A program made the translations under genes and the position numbers. From Glycomyces arizonensis DSM 44726 (GTDB lineage Bacteria > Actinomycetota > Actinomycetes > Mycobacteriales > Micromonosporaceae): a DNA stretch of 64,000 nt. The notes beneath the pieces are model-generated. The model was not told the DNA's origin and ran no database searches. It saw only the letters and a list, made by a program, of their open reading frames with translations. Position 1 is the stretch's first letter. Every line of letters starts with the position of its first letter. The stretch spans positions 62,001-126,000 of the forward strand of contig NZ_AXWO01000014.1 in the NCBI RefSeq assembly GCF_000482705.1. The letters are read 5' to 3'. Shown piece after piece: positions 45,881 through 53,564 of this stretch.

Positions 45881-46939
45881 ATGTCGACAGGCTCACCAGT
45901 CGGATCGCACCGAGTCGTCAGCCCCGCCGGGGTGCTGCCACAAGCAGCGGACCAACTCGACGACACACCCGATACAGCCGAGAACGAAGTCAGGATCCGC
46001 GTCGAGCGCCTCAACCTCGACGCCGCCTCCTACCGGCAGCTCCACACCGCCCACTCGGGCGACGGACCAGCGATCAGAGCCGCCGTCCTCGACCTCATCG
46101 AGCGGCGCGGCAAGATGCACAACCCCGAGACCGGCTCCGGCGGCATGCTCATCGGCACCGTCGACGCCGTCGGCGAACGCTCGCCCCTCGGCCTCGAACC
46201 CGGGCAGAAGATCGCCACCCTCGTCTCGCTCACCCTCACCCCGCTGCGCATCGACGACGGCCTCGCGCGCTGGGACGGCCTGAGCGAGCAGATCCCCACC
46301 AGCGGGCACGCCGTCCTCTTCGCCCGCTCCATCGCCGCCGTCCTCCCCGACGACCTGCCCGAGGAGCTGGCCCTCGCCGTCTTCGACGTCTGCGGCGCGC
46401 CCGCCCTCGTCCGCCGCACTGTGCTTCGAAAAACCAGCGCCCGCCGCGCCCGCTGCACCGTCGCCGTCCTCGGCGCCGCCGGCAAGTCCGGCTCCCTCTC
46501 CCTGGCCGCCGCCCACGACGCCCGCGCCGCCACCGTCCTCGGCGTCGTCCGCGACGACGCCGAAGCCGCCCGCCTCAAGGCCACCGGCCTCGCCGACCGC
46601 ATCGCCGTCGCCGACGCCACCGACCCCCTCGCCCTCGCCGAGGCCGTCACCGACGCCCTCGACGGACGCGGCGCCGACGTCACCGTCGTCTGCGTCGACG
46701 TCCCCGGCTGCGAGCACGGCGCCATCCTCGCCACCGGCACCGGCGGCACCGTCGTCTTCTTCTCGATGGCCACCTCCTTCCCCGCCGCCGCGCTCGGCGC
46801 CGAAGGGCTCGCCGCCGACGTCGAGATGCTCATCGGCAACGGCTACGTCCCCGGCCACGCCGACTACGCGCTCAGCCTCATGGCCGCCAACCCGCCCCTG
46901 CGCGAGCTGTTCGAGGCCCGGATCGGCGGTGGCGAATGA
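45881..46939 (+). CDS. kdd: L-erythro-3,5-diaminohexanoate dehydrogenase
   Basis: 352 residues; oxidatively deaminates 3,5-diaminohexanoate to 5-amino-3-oxohexanoate with NAD, releasing ammonia. The MDR-like fold shows CTVAVLGAAGKSGSLSLAAA (nucleotide binding) and the N-terminal substrate half with NPETGSGGMLIG. ATG at 45881 is favoured by GGAAGGG upstream; a longer reading starts inside the putative promoter. Its TGA overlaps the kamD ATG. Assignment leans on gene context and overall pattern. Confidence 0.87.
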   Translation: MSTGSPVGSHRVVSPAGVLPQAADQLDDTPDTAENEVRIRVERLNLDAASYRQLHTAHSGDGPAIRAAVLDLIERRGKMHNPETGSGGMLIGTVDAVGERSPLGLEPGQKIATLVSLTLTPLRIDDGLARWDGLSEQIPTSGHAVLFARSIAAVLPDDLPEELALAVFDVCGAPALVRRTVLRKTSARRARCTVAVLGAAGKSGSLSLAAAHDARAATVLGVVRDDAEAARLKATGLADRIAVADATDPLALAEAVTDALDGRGADVTVVCVDVPGCEHGAILATGTGGTVVFFSMATSFPAAALGAEGLAADVEMLIGNGYVPGHADYALSLMAANPPLRELFEARIGGGE

Positions 46940-48507
46940 CCGCGCTCCTGCCGCTCGACCCCGACCTCGTCGAACGCGCCCGCCGCCTCGCCGCCCAGGC
47001 CGGACAGCCCGTCGTCGACCTCGCCCGCAGCCGCACCACCCTCTCGGTCGAACGCGCGACCCTGCGCCTCGCCGGGCTCACCGGCGCCGACCCCGACGGC
47101 ATCCCGTGGGTCAACCGCCTCGTCGACGCCGTCGCCGACCAGACCGGCATCGAGCACGGCGCGGCCCTCCCCGTCTTCCACGCCCTCGCCCAGGGGAACC
47201 ACCCGGACCTGACCCGCCTCGCCCACGCCAGCGCCGCGGGCGGCGTCAAGTTCGAGCTCCCCACCGGCGGCGCCGCCGAGACCGCCCGCGGCCTCGCCCG
47301 CGCCGCCGTCGGCACCGGCTTCGACCGCATCGACGCCCAGCGCCGGGCCCGCGCCGACATGGTCGCCCGGATCGGCGACCCGCCGCAGCGGCCCTGGATC
47401 TACCTCATCGTCGCCACCGGCGACATCTACGAGGACATGCCCCAGGCCCAGGCCGCCGCCAGAGCGGGAGCCGACATCATCGCCGTCATCCGCTCCACCG
47501 GGCAGTCCCTCCTGGACTACGTCCCCGAGGGCGCCACCCGCGAGGGCTTCGCCGGAACCTACGCCACCGGCGAGAACTTCCGGCTCATGCGCTCCGCCCT
47601 CGACGAGACCTCCCGCGAGGTCGGCCGGTACGTGCGGCTGTGCAACTACGCCTCGGGGCTCTGCATGCCCGAGATCGCCGCGCTCGCCGGGATGAACCGG
47701 CTCGACATGATGCTCAACGACTGCATGTACGGCATCCTGTTCCGCGACATCAACCCGATCCGCACCTTCGTCGACCAGCGCTTCAGCCGCCAGATCCACG
47801 CCAGGGCCGGGATCATCATCAACACCGGCGAGGACAACTACCTCACCACCGCCGACGCGGTCGAGGCCGCCCACACCGTCACCGTCTCCCAACTGCTCAA
47901 CGAGTACTTCGCGCACGAGGCGGGACTGAGCGACGAACTGCTCGGCCTCGGGCACGCCTTCGAGATCAACCCCGAACTGCCCGAGTCGTTCCGGCTCGAA
48001 CTCGCGCACGCGCTGCTGGCGCGCCAGCTGTTCCCCGACGCGCCCCTGAAGTGGATGCCGCCGACCAAGCACATGACCGGCGACGTCTTCCGCGGCAACC
48101 TCCTCGACGGGTTCTTCAACCTCGCCGGGGTCATGACCGGGCAGTCGATCCTCCTGGTGGGCATGATGACCGAGGCGGTCGTCACGCCGTGGCTGTCGGA
48201 CCGGGACATCGCCCTGCAGAACGTCCGCTACGTGCTCGGGGCGGCCTCCGGCCTCGCCGAGGACTTCCGCCCGCCCCCCGACGGCTTCATCGCGAACCGC
48301 GCGAACCAGGTCCTCGGCGAGGCCGTCGACCTCCTCGGACGCATCAGGGACGACGGGCTGCTGAACGCCATCGCCGACGGCACCTTCGGCATCATGAAGC
48401 GCCCGGCCGACGGCGGTCGCGGTCTCGAAGGCGTCGCCGAACGCGCCGACGACTACTTCAATCCCGCCGGTGAGGCCCTGGAATCCAGTGAGGAGGAAGC
48501 CCGATGA
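46936..48507 (+). CDS. kamD: Lysine 5,6-aminomutase alpha subunit
   Basis: 523-residue TIM-barrel subunit of the adenosylcobalamin- and PLP-dependent D-lysine/beta-lysine 5,6-aminomutase. With KamE it moves the terminal amino group of beta-lysine to give 3,5-diaminohexanoate. Diagnostic blocks include RPWIYLIVATGDIYEDMPQA, GQSLLDYVPEGAT, IIINTGEDNYLTTADAV and WMPPTKHMTGDVFRG. Coupled to kdd and kamE by ATGA at both ends. Confidence 0.93.
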   Translation: MTALLPLDPDLVERARRLAAQAGQPVVDLARSRTTLSVERATLRLAGLTGADPDGIPWVNRLVDAVADQTGIEHGAALPVFHALAQGNHPDLTRLAHASAAGGVKFELPTGGAAETARGLARAAVGTGFDRIDAQRRARADMVARIGDPPQRPWIYLIVATGDIYEDMPQAQAAARAGADIIAVIRSTGQSLLDYVPEGATREGFAGTYATGENFRLMRSALDETSREVGRYVRLCNYASGLCMPEIAALAGMNRLDMMLNDCMYGILFRDINPIRTFVDQRFSRQIHARAGIIINTGEDNYLTTADAVEAAHTVTVSQLLNEYFAHEAGLSDELLGLGHAFEINPELPESFRLELAHALLARQLFPDAPLKWMPPTKHMTGDVFRGNLLDGFFNLAGVMTGQSILLVGMMTEAVVTPWLSDRDIALQNVRYVLGAASGLAEDFRPPPDGFIANRANQVLGEAVDLLGRIRDDGLLNAIADGTFGIMKRPADGGRGLEGVAERADDYFNPAGEALESSEEEAR

Positions 48508-49244
48508 CCAGGATCGTCCGCCCCTACGGCGACACCACCGGCGACGGCATGGTGCAGGTCTCCTTCACACTCCCAGTGCCCCACGACAAGCGCGCCGAAG
48601 GCGCCGCCGCGCAGCTTGCGGCCAAGATGGGCCTCGACAACGCGATGATCGTCCACGCCAAGGCGATCGGCGCCGGACACACGTTCTTCGTCGTCTACGG
48701 CGCCGCCAGGCACCTGGTCGACCTCGACGAGGTCGAGGTCGTCGAGCGCGACTACCCGCTGCTGAGCCCCAAGGAGGTCAACGACCTCGTCAAGGAGCGC
48801 CTCGGCCGCAAGCTGTGCGTCGTGGGCGCCTGCATCGGCACCGACGCGCACACCGTCGGCATCGACGCGATCCTCAACATCAAGGGCGTGGCGGGGGAGA
48901 AGGGCCTGGAGTACTACCGCGAGCTGCGCGTGGTCAACCTCGGCGCGCAGGTCGCCGTCCCCGAGCTGGTCAACCGCGCCCTCAAAGAGGAAGCGGACGC
49001 GGTGCTGGTCAGCCAGGTCGTGACCCAGAAGGACGCCCACCTCCACAACACCCGCGAGATGGCCGCCGCCTTCCGCGAGGCACTGCCGCCCGAGAAGCGC
49101 CCGCTCCTCGTCGTCGGCGGCCCGCGCTTCGACGAGCGCGCCGCCGCCGAACTCGGCGTCGATCGCGTCTTCTCGCGCGGCACCACGCCGGGCGACGTCG
49201 CCTCCTACCTCGTCCACCGCATCATCAAGGAACCAGTCGCATGA
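48504..49244 (+). CDS. kamE: Lysine 5,6-aminomutase beta subunit
   Basis: 246 residues; carries the cobalamin-binding Rossmann domain with the base-on motif D114-x-H116-x-x-G119 (GTDAHTVGIDAI). The nearby K127 in LNIKGVAGEKGLEYYR is a candidate for the lysine that holds PLP in resting enzyme; verification needs alignment. VVGGPRF and VFSRGTTPGDVA complete the B12 fold. ATGA overlaps with kamD and kal give tight coupling of both subunits. Confidence 0.93.
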   Translation: MTRIVRPYGDTTGDGMVQVSFTLPVPHDKRAEGAAAQLAAKMGLDNAMIVHAKAIGAGHTFFVVYGAARHLVDLDEVEVVERDYPLLSPKEVNDLVKERLGRKLCVVGACIGTDAHTVGIDAILNIKGVAGEKGLEYYRELRVVNLGAQVAVPELVNRALKEEADAVLVSQVVTQKDAHLHNTREMAAAFREALPPEKRPLLVVGGPRFDERAAAELGVDRVFSRGTTPGDVASYLVHRIIKEPVA

Positions 49245-49621
49245 CCAGCCACGACGGACTCACCGTCACCCATCGGCGCTATGTGCCGCACAGCCACGCC
49301 CACTACGGCGGGAACCTCGTGGACGGCGCCTATGCACTCGGTATGTTCGGCGACGTGGCCACGGAGATCTGCATCCGCACCGACGGCGACGAAGGACTGT
49401 TCGCGTCCTACGCGGACGTGCAGTTCAAGTCGGCGATCCGAGCGGGCGACGTCGTGGAGGCCACGGGAACGGTCACCCGCACCGGCAACCGCAGCCGCAC
49501 CATCGAGTTCGCGCTGACCGTCGTCTGCCGCTCCGACCCCGACCGGAGCGCCTCGGCCGCGGCCGTCCTCGAAGCGCCGATCGTCGCCACCACGGCCACC
49601 GGCACCGTCGTGGTGCCATGA
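49241..49621 (+). CDS. kal: 3-aminobutyryl-CoA ammonia lyase
   Basis: 126-residue single hot-dog protein, the usual length of Kal, which eliminates ammonia from L-3-aminobutyryl-CoA to give crotonyl-CoA. MTSHDGLTVTHRRYVPHSHAHYGGNLVDGAYALGMFGD is the family-specific N-terminus. The family resembles thioesterases, but context argues for the lyase. Its ATG overlaps kamE and its stop overlaps the GlmL-like gene. Confidence 0.88.
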   Translation: MTSHDGLTVTHRRYVPHSHAHYGGNLVDGAYALGMFGDVATEICIRTDGDEGLFASYADVQFKSAIRAGDVVEATGTVTRTGNRSRTIEFALTVVCRSDPDRSASAAAVLEAPIVATTATGTVVVP

Positions 49622-51009
49622 CGGGCACGGTCGTGAACGCAGTCGGGGGCATCGTCATGTGCGTCGACGTCGGCTCGACCTACACCAAGGCCGCCGCCGT
49701 CAGCGCCGACACGGGCACGCTCCTGGGAAGCGCCTCGCACCCGACCACACTCGACACCGACGTCATGGACGGCCTGAAAGCGGCCACGGAAGCGGCGTCC
49801 CCGAAAGGCGCAGGCGTCGTCGACACGCTCGTGTGCTCCTCGGCCGGAGGCGGCCTGCGACTCGGAGTGATCGGCAACGAGCCGCTGGTGACCGCCAGAG
49901 CCGCTTACCGGGCGGGACTCTCGGCCGGAGCCCGAGTGGTGGAGGTCTGCGCCGGTGACATCGGCGAAGCGGACATGGAGCGGCTCGCAGGGGCCCGCCC
50001 GGACGTCCTGCTGCTGGCGGGAGGCACGGACGGCGGCGACGAGACGGCGCTCCTGGCCCACGCCGAGGCGCTGGCCGCCGCTCGACTTCGCGCACCGGTC
50101 GTCTTCGCGGGCAACGCCGCAGCGGCAGTGGACGTCCGCAGGCTCCTCACCAGCGCCGGGTTCGAATTGACCTGTGTGGACAACGTCCTGCCGCGCATAG
50201 GCAGCCTCGACCCCGTGCCCGCCCGGACCGCGCTCCGCGAGGTGTTCCTGCGCCACGTGATCGCCGGAAAGCACCTGTCGGCCCAAGCCGGCTTCACCGA
50301 CATGGTCAAGGCCGCCACGCCCGACGCCGTCCTGACCGGCATCGAACTCCTCGCCGACATGACCGGCGAAGACCTGCTCGCGGTGGACGTCGGAGGAGCG
50401 ACCACCGACGTGTACTCGGTGCTCACACCGGACGCCGAAATGAGCGGCCCGCGCGCCGAAGTCGCCGGAACCGCCTGGCGATCGAGGACGGTAGAAGGCG
50501 ACCTGGGCGTGCGCCACACGGCCACGGGCATAGTGGAGGCCGCCGAAGCCGCCGACCTCGACGTCCCCACCACGCTCCGCGACGCCGCCCGCCACCGCAC
50601 CGAACACCCCGGCTTCCGGGCCGAGACCGAAGCGGAACGAACGGCCGACGCCGAGCTCAGCGCGCTCGCGGCGACCGTGGCGGTCGGCCGCCACGCCAGA
50701 GGCGAGCGCATCGGCGGCCCGACCGAGCCGCTGCGCGGCGGCAAGGACCTGGCAGCGGTCAAGCTGGTGATCGGCTCGGGAGGCGTGCTGCGCCGCGATC
50801 CCGAATCACCGCAGTGGCTCCGCGAAGCGGTCTGCGGCCACACCGCCGGAGGCTTCCGCCCACCGACAGCCGCCAGGATCGTCATCGACGCCGCCTATGC
50901 ACTCGCCCCGGCCGGACTCATGGCCGCGAACGGACATCGGACCGCCGCCGAGGCCCTGCTACGCGAGACGCTGCTCAGCTCGCTGATGCGCTTTCCATTC
51001 ATCGACTGA
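49618..51009 (+). CDS. GlmL/MutL-type ASKHA ATPase, mutase chaperone
   Basis: 463-residue protein of the glutamate mutase MutL (GlmL) family. The ATPase halves read CVDVGSTYTKAAAV (phosphate 1) and LLAVDVGGATTDVYSV (phosphate 2), with IGSGGVLRRD near the adenosine site. GlmL-type proteins reactivate or service B12-dependent aminomutases, and its ATGA overlap with kal places it in the lysine operon. No separate MutS-like small partner is encoded here. The 3' end merges into the promoter of the toxin-antitoxin pair. Confidence 0.85.
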   Translation: MTGTVVNAVGGIVMCVDVGSTYTKAAAVSADTGTLLGSASHPTTLDTDVMDGLKAATEAASPKGAGVVDTLVCSSAGGGLRLGVIGNEPLVTARAAYRAGLSAGARVVEVCAGDIGEADMERLAGARPDVLLLAGGTDGGDETALLAHAEALAAARLRAPVVFAGNAAAAVDVRRLLTSAGFELTCVDNVLPRIGSLDPVPARTALREVFLRHVIAGKHLSAQAGFTDMVKAATPDAVLTGIELLADMTGEDLLAVDVGGATTDVYSVLTPDAEMSGPRAEVAGTAWRSRTVEGDLGVRHTATGIVEAAEAADLDVPTTLRDAARHRTEHPGFRAETEAERTADAELSALAATVAVGRHARGERIGGPTEPLRGGKDLAAVKLVIGSGGVLRRDPESPQWLREAVCGHTAGGFRPPTAARIVIDAAYALAPAGLMAANGHRTAAEALLRETLLSSLMRFPFID

Positions 51010-51030
51010 AAATTTATCAGAAGTGATAAT
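51002..51030 (+). promoter_or_regulatory. Promoter and operator of the nucleotidyltransferase/XRE pair
   Basis: TCGACT (51002-51007), 17-base spacer, GATAAT (51025-51030), partly within the glmL-like stop region. An inverted repeat TTATCAGAAGTGATAA (51014-51029) overlaps the -10, a natural autoregulation site. The ATG follows closely, so the message would be leaderless. Confidence 0.55.
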
Positions 51031-51038
51031 ATTGGATC

Positions 51039-51740
51039 ATGGACGGGATTGGGCACGCTTACGACGAGGCCAGCGGAGATCTGCGCGCGGTATTGGATTC
51101 CGCTGCGAAACTCCAGGAACTGGTCCCTGACGCGGTCCTGGTCGGCGGCTCCGCCGCGGCGCTCTACGCCGGGCACCGGGATTCCTACGACCACGACCAT
51201 GTCGTAGCCGACCTCCGTGACCGGTTCGATGTCGTGCTCGAGGCGCTCGAGTCCGAAGGCGAGTGGGTCACCAACCGGGTGCGACCGGGCAAGATCATCC
51301 TCGGCAGCCTCGGAGACATCGAGACCGGTGTGCGGCAACTGATCCGTCGACGGCCGTTGGAGACTGCCGAGATCGAGTTGGGCAGCGGTCGGCTCCTGCG
51401 AGTGCCCACTCCCGCTGAGACCTTGCGGATCAAGGCGTTCCTGATCGTTCGGCGGAACCAGACCCGCGACTATCTCGACGTCGCGGCGTTGAGCGCTCGA
51501 TACGGTACCGAGCATGCGGCGGCGGTCCTCAGCGACATCGACGAGTACTACGCCGATCAGCGCAGCGAGGACGAGGGAGTCCGGTCACAGTTGGTCCGCC
51601 AGCTCAGCGAACCGCGACCGGCGGACTCCGCGGTCACCGCCGAGCTCGGTGCCTATCGCAACCTGAGCGAACGATGGACCGACTGGTCGAACGTGGTCGC
51701 CGCCTGCGGGGCGCTGGCCGAGCGGATCGCGAGAGGATGA
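51039..51740 (+). CDS. AbiEii/MenA-like nucleotidyltransferase, putative toxin
   Basis: 233 residues. The N-terminal VLVGGSAAALYAGHRDSYDHDHVVADL is the GGS plus acidic D/H pattern (D51, D53) of nucleotidyltransferase toxins of the AbiEii/DUF1814 group. The LRIKAFLIVRRNQTRDYLDVAAL block is also typical. Such toxins modify tRNA or other nucleic acid acceptors. It comes before its putative antitoxin, the reverse of the AbiEi-AbiEii order. Codon use is less GC-extreme than the neighbours, hinting at acquisition. Confidence 0.75.
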   Translation: MDGIGHAYDEASGDLRAVLDSAAKLQELVPDAVLVGGSAAALYAGHRDSYDHDHVVADLRDRFDVVLEALESEGEWVTNRVRPGKIILGSLGDIETGVRQLIRRRPLETAEIELGSGRLLRVPTPAETLRIKAFLIVRRNQTRDYLDVAALSARYGTEHAAAVLSDIDEYYADQRSEDEGVRSQLVRQLSEPRPADSAVTAELGAYRNLSERWTDWSNVVAACGALAERIARG

Positions 51741-51744
51741 GGAG

Positions 51745-52203
51745 ATGGCACTGCGGTTCCGAAACCTGAACGTCTCACCGGACGACCCGGTGAAGCGGTG
51801 GCCGGTCGAGGCGGTCCAGACCGCGTTGGAACGAGGATCGGTGCGGGACTGGCAGCGGCTGATCGAGGTGATCGACCGCGACCCCTGGGGCAAGACGGCT
51901 CGCCAGGTCGAGCACGTCTTGACCTACAGCCGCCCGTACGGCGTCGCGAACCTGATGGAACGAGTGCTGCGCAGCGCCAGAGCGGGAGCCGAACGCGCCG
52001 AACGGGCAGCTGTGGCCGGTAAGGTCAAGCAGGCCATCACCGCCTCGGGGCTGACGCGCGCCGAATTCGCCTCGCGCATCGGAACCTCGGTCTCACGCCT
52101 GTCGACCTATGCCACGGGCAAGGTCGTGCCATCCGCGGCGCTCATGATCCGCATTGAGCGGGTCGCCGCGGACAGCTCGTCAGAAAGCCACGAGATCAGG
52201 TAG
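51745..52203 (+). CDS. XRE-family HTH protein, putative antitoxin
   Basis: 152 residues; a helical N-terminus (VEAVQTALERGSVRDWQRLIEVIDRDPWGKTARQ), then an XRE helix-turn-helix in the C-terminal half (KQAITASGLTRAEFASRIGTSVSRLSTYATGKVVPS). It starts 4 bases after the nucleotidyltransferase stop with GAGGATGAGGAG as ribosome site, so it is co-translated in the same message. A terminator follows. Confidence 0.75.
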   Translation: MALRFRNLNVSPDDPVKRWPVEAVQTALERGSVRDWQRLIEVIDRDPWGKTARQVEHVLTYSRPYGVANLMERVLRSARAGAERAERAAVAGKVKQAITASGLTRAEFASRIGTSVSRLSTYATGKVVPSAALMIRIERVAADSSSESHEIR

Positions 52204-52242
52204 CCACCGCTGGGTGCCTTACGGGACTCGCCGAGCGCGCCC

Positions 52243-52273
52243 GGCCCGCGCCGACACACCCCCGGCGCGGGCC
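52243..52273 (+). terminator. Terminator after the toxin-antitoxin pair
   Basis: Perfect 11-bp stem (52243-52253 and 52263-52273) with a 9-base loop, 40 bases after the XRE stop. Confidence 0.8.
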
Positions 52274-52354
52274 GCGAAACCGTTGCGGGAGGCGCCGCCC
52301 GTCGGTTAGAACTACTCGTGGGCCGAGCCGTGGCCCGTCCCCGAGGAGGCCCGC

Positions 52355-53539
52355 ATGTCCACCGCACCACCGTCCCCACCCCGCTGGCACCGGCCTATGG
52401 CCCCGCGCCGCGCCGACGAGGCCCACCGCGTCGCCACGCCGCTGGAACTGCTCTACGACCTCGTCTTCGTCGTCGCCATCGCCCAGGCCGCCGCGGGCCT
52501 GCACCACGCCCTCGCCGAAGGCCACTGGCAGACCGGGCTCGTCAACTACGCCATGGTCTTCTTCGCGATCTGGTGGACCTGGCTCAACTTCGCGTGGTTC
52601 GCCTCGGCCTACGACACCGACGACACCCCGTACCGGATCGCCGTCATGGTCCAGATGGCCGGGGCGCTCATCCTCGCCGCGGGCATCGAATCGGCCTTCG
52701 AGCACCGCGAGTTCCTGGTCGTCACCATCGGCTACACCGTGATCCGCCTGGCGATGGTGCCCCAGTGGCTGCGCGCCGCCCACTCCGACCCCGCCCGGCG
52801 CACCACCTGCCGCCGCTACGCCGCGGGCGTCACCGCCGTCCAAGTCTGCTGGTGGATCGCCGCGCTGGCCGTCCCCGATACGGCCTACCTCTACGTCTGG
52901 ATGGCCCTGGTGGTCTTCGAACTGCTGGTCCCGGTCTACGCCGAGCGGGCCGAGACCACCACCTGGCACCCCCACCACATCGCCGAGCGCTACAGCCTGT
53001 TCACCATCATCGTGCTCGGCGAGACCGTCCTGGCCTCGACGCTGGCCGTCAAGGCCGCCTTCGCGACCGGGCACGACCGCATCCAGGTCCTCGTCACCGC
53101 CGCGGCCGGGCTGGTCGTCCTCTTCTCGATGTGGTGGCTCTACTTCGACCGGCCCGTCCACGACCTCCTCACCAACCTGCGCATGGGGTTCCGCTGGGGC
53201 TACGGCCACTACCTGGTCTTCGCCTCGGCCGCCGCGGTCGGCGCCGGGACGGAGATCGCCGTCGAATCGATCGAGGGGGAAGCACGTCTCGGTCCGGTCG
53301 CCTCCGCGGCCCCGGTGGCGGTGGCCGTCGCCGTCTACGTGCTCAGCGTCTGGGTCCTCCAGGTCCTGCCGCGCGGCCGCGGGCCACTGGCCTGGGCCTA
53401 CCCGCTGTGCGCGGTCCTGGTGCTGGCCTCGATGCTCGTCCCCTGGACCCTCGCGGCGATCGCCCTGCTGATGGCGGGCCTGGTGGCCTGGACGGTCACC
53501 GTCAACCATCGCGAGGCCGCGCGCGGCTCGGCGACCTGA
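52355..53539 (+). CDS. LtrA family membrane protein
   Basis: 394 residues with about ten to twelve membrane helices. LtrA signature blocks are TPLELLYDLVFVVAIAQ and HIAERYSLFTIIVLGETVLAS. The family was named for low-temperature requirement in Listeria, but its molecular function is not established. ATG at 52355 has AGGAGG at 9 bases. The regulator gene follows after 25 bases. Confidence 0.88.
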   Translation: MSTAPPSPPRWHRPMAPRRADEAHRVATPLELLYDLVFVVAIAQAAAGLHHALAEGHWQTGLVNYAMVFFAIWWTWLNFAWFASAYDTDDTPYRIAVMVQMAGALILAAGIESAFEHREFLVVTIGYTVIRLAMVPQWLRAAHSDPARRTTCRRYAAGVTAVQVCWWIAALAVPDTAYLYVWMALVVFELLVPVYAERAETTTWHPHHIAERYSLFTIIVLGETVLASTLAVKAAFATGHDRIQVLVTAAAGLVVLFSMWWLYFDRPVHDLLTNLRMGFRWGYGHYLVFASAAAVGAGTEIAVESIEGEARLGPVASAAPVAVAVAVYVLSVWVLQVLPRGRGPLAWAYPLCAVLVLASMLVPWTLAAIALLMAGLVAWTVTVNHREAARGSAT

Positions 53540-53564
53540 GGCCGGAGGCGGCCGGACGGATACC

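Noticed and set aside
43409-51009. A lysine or cobalamin riboswitch in the kam region
   Set aside because: The only intergenic space (45729-45880) is too short and shows no conserved riboswitch core.
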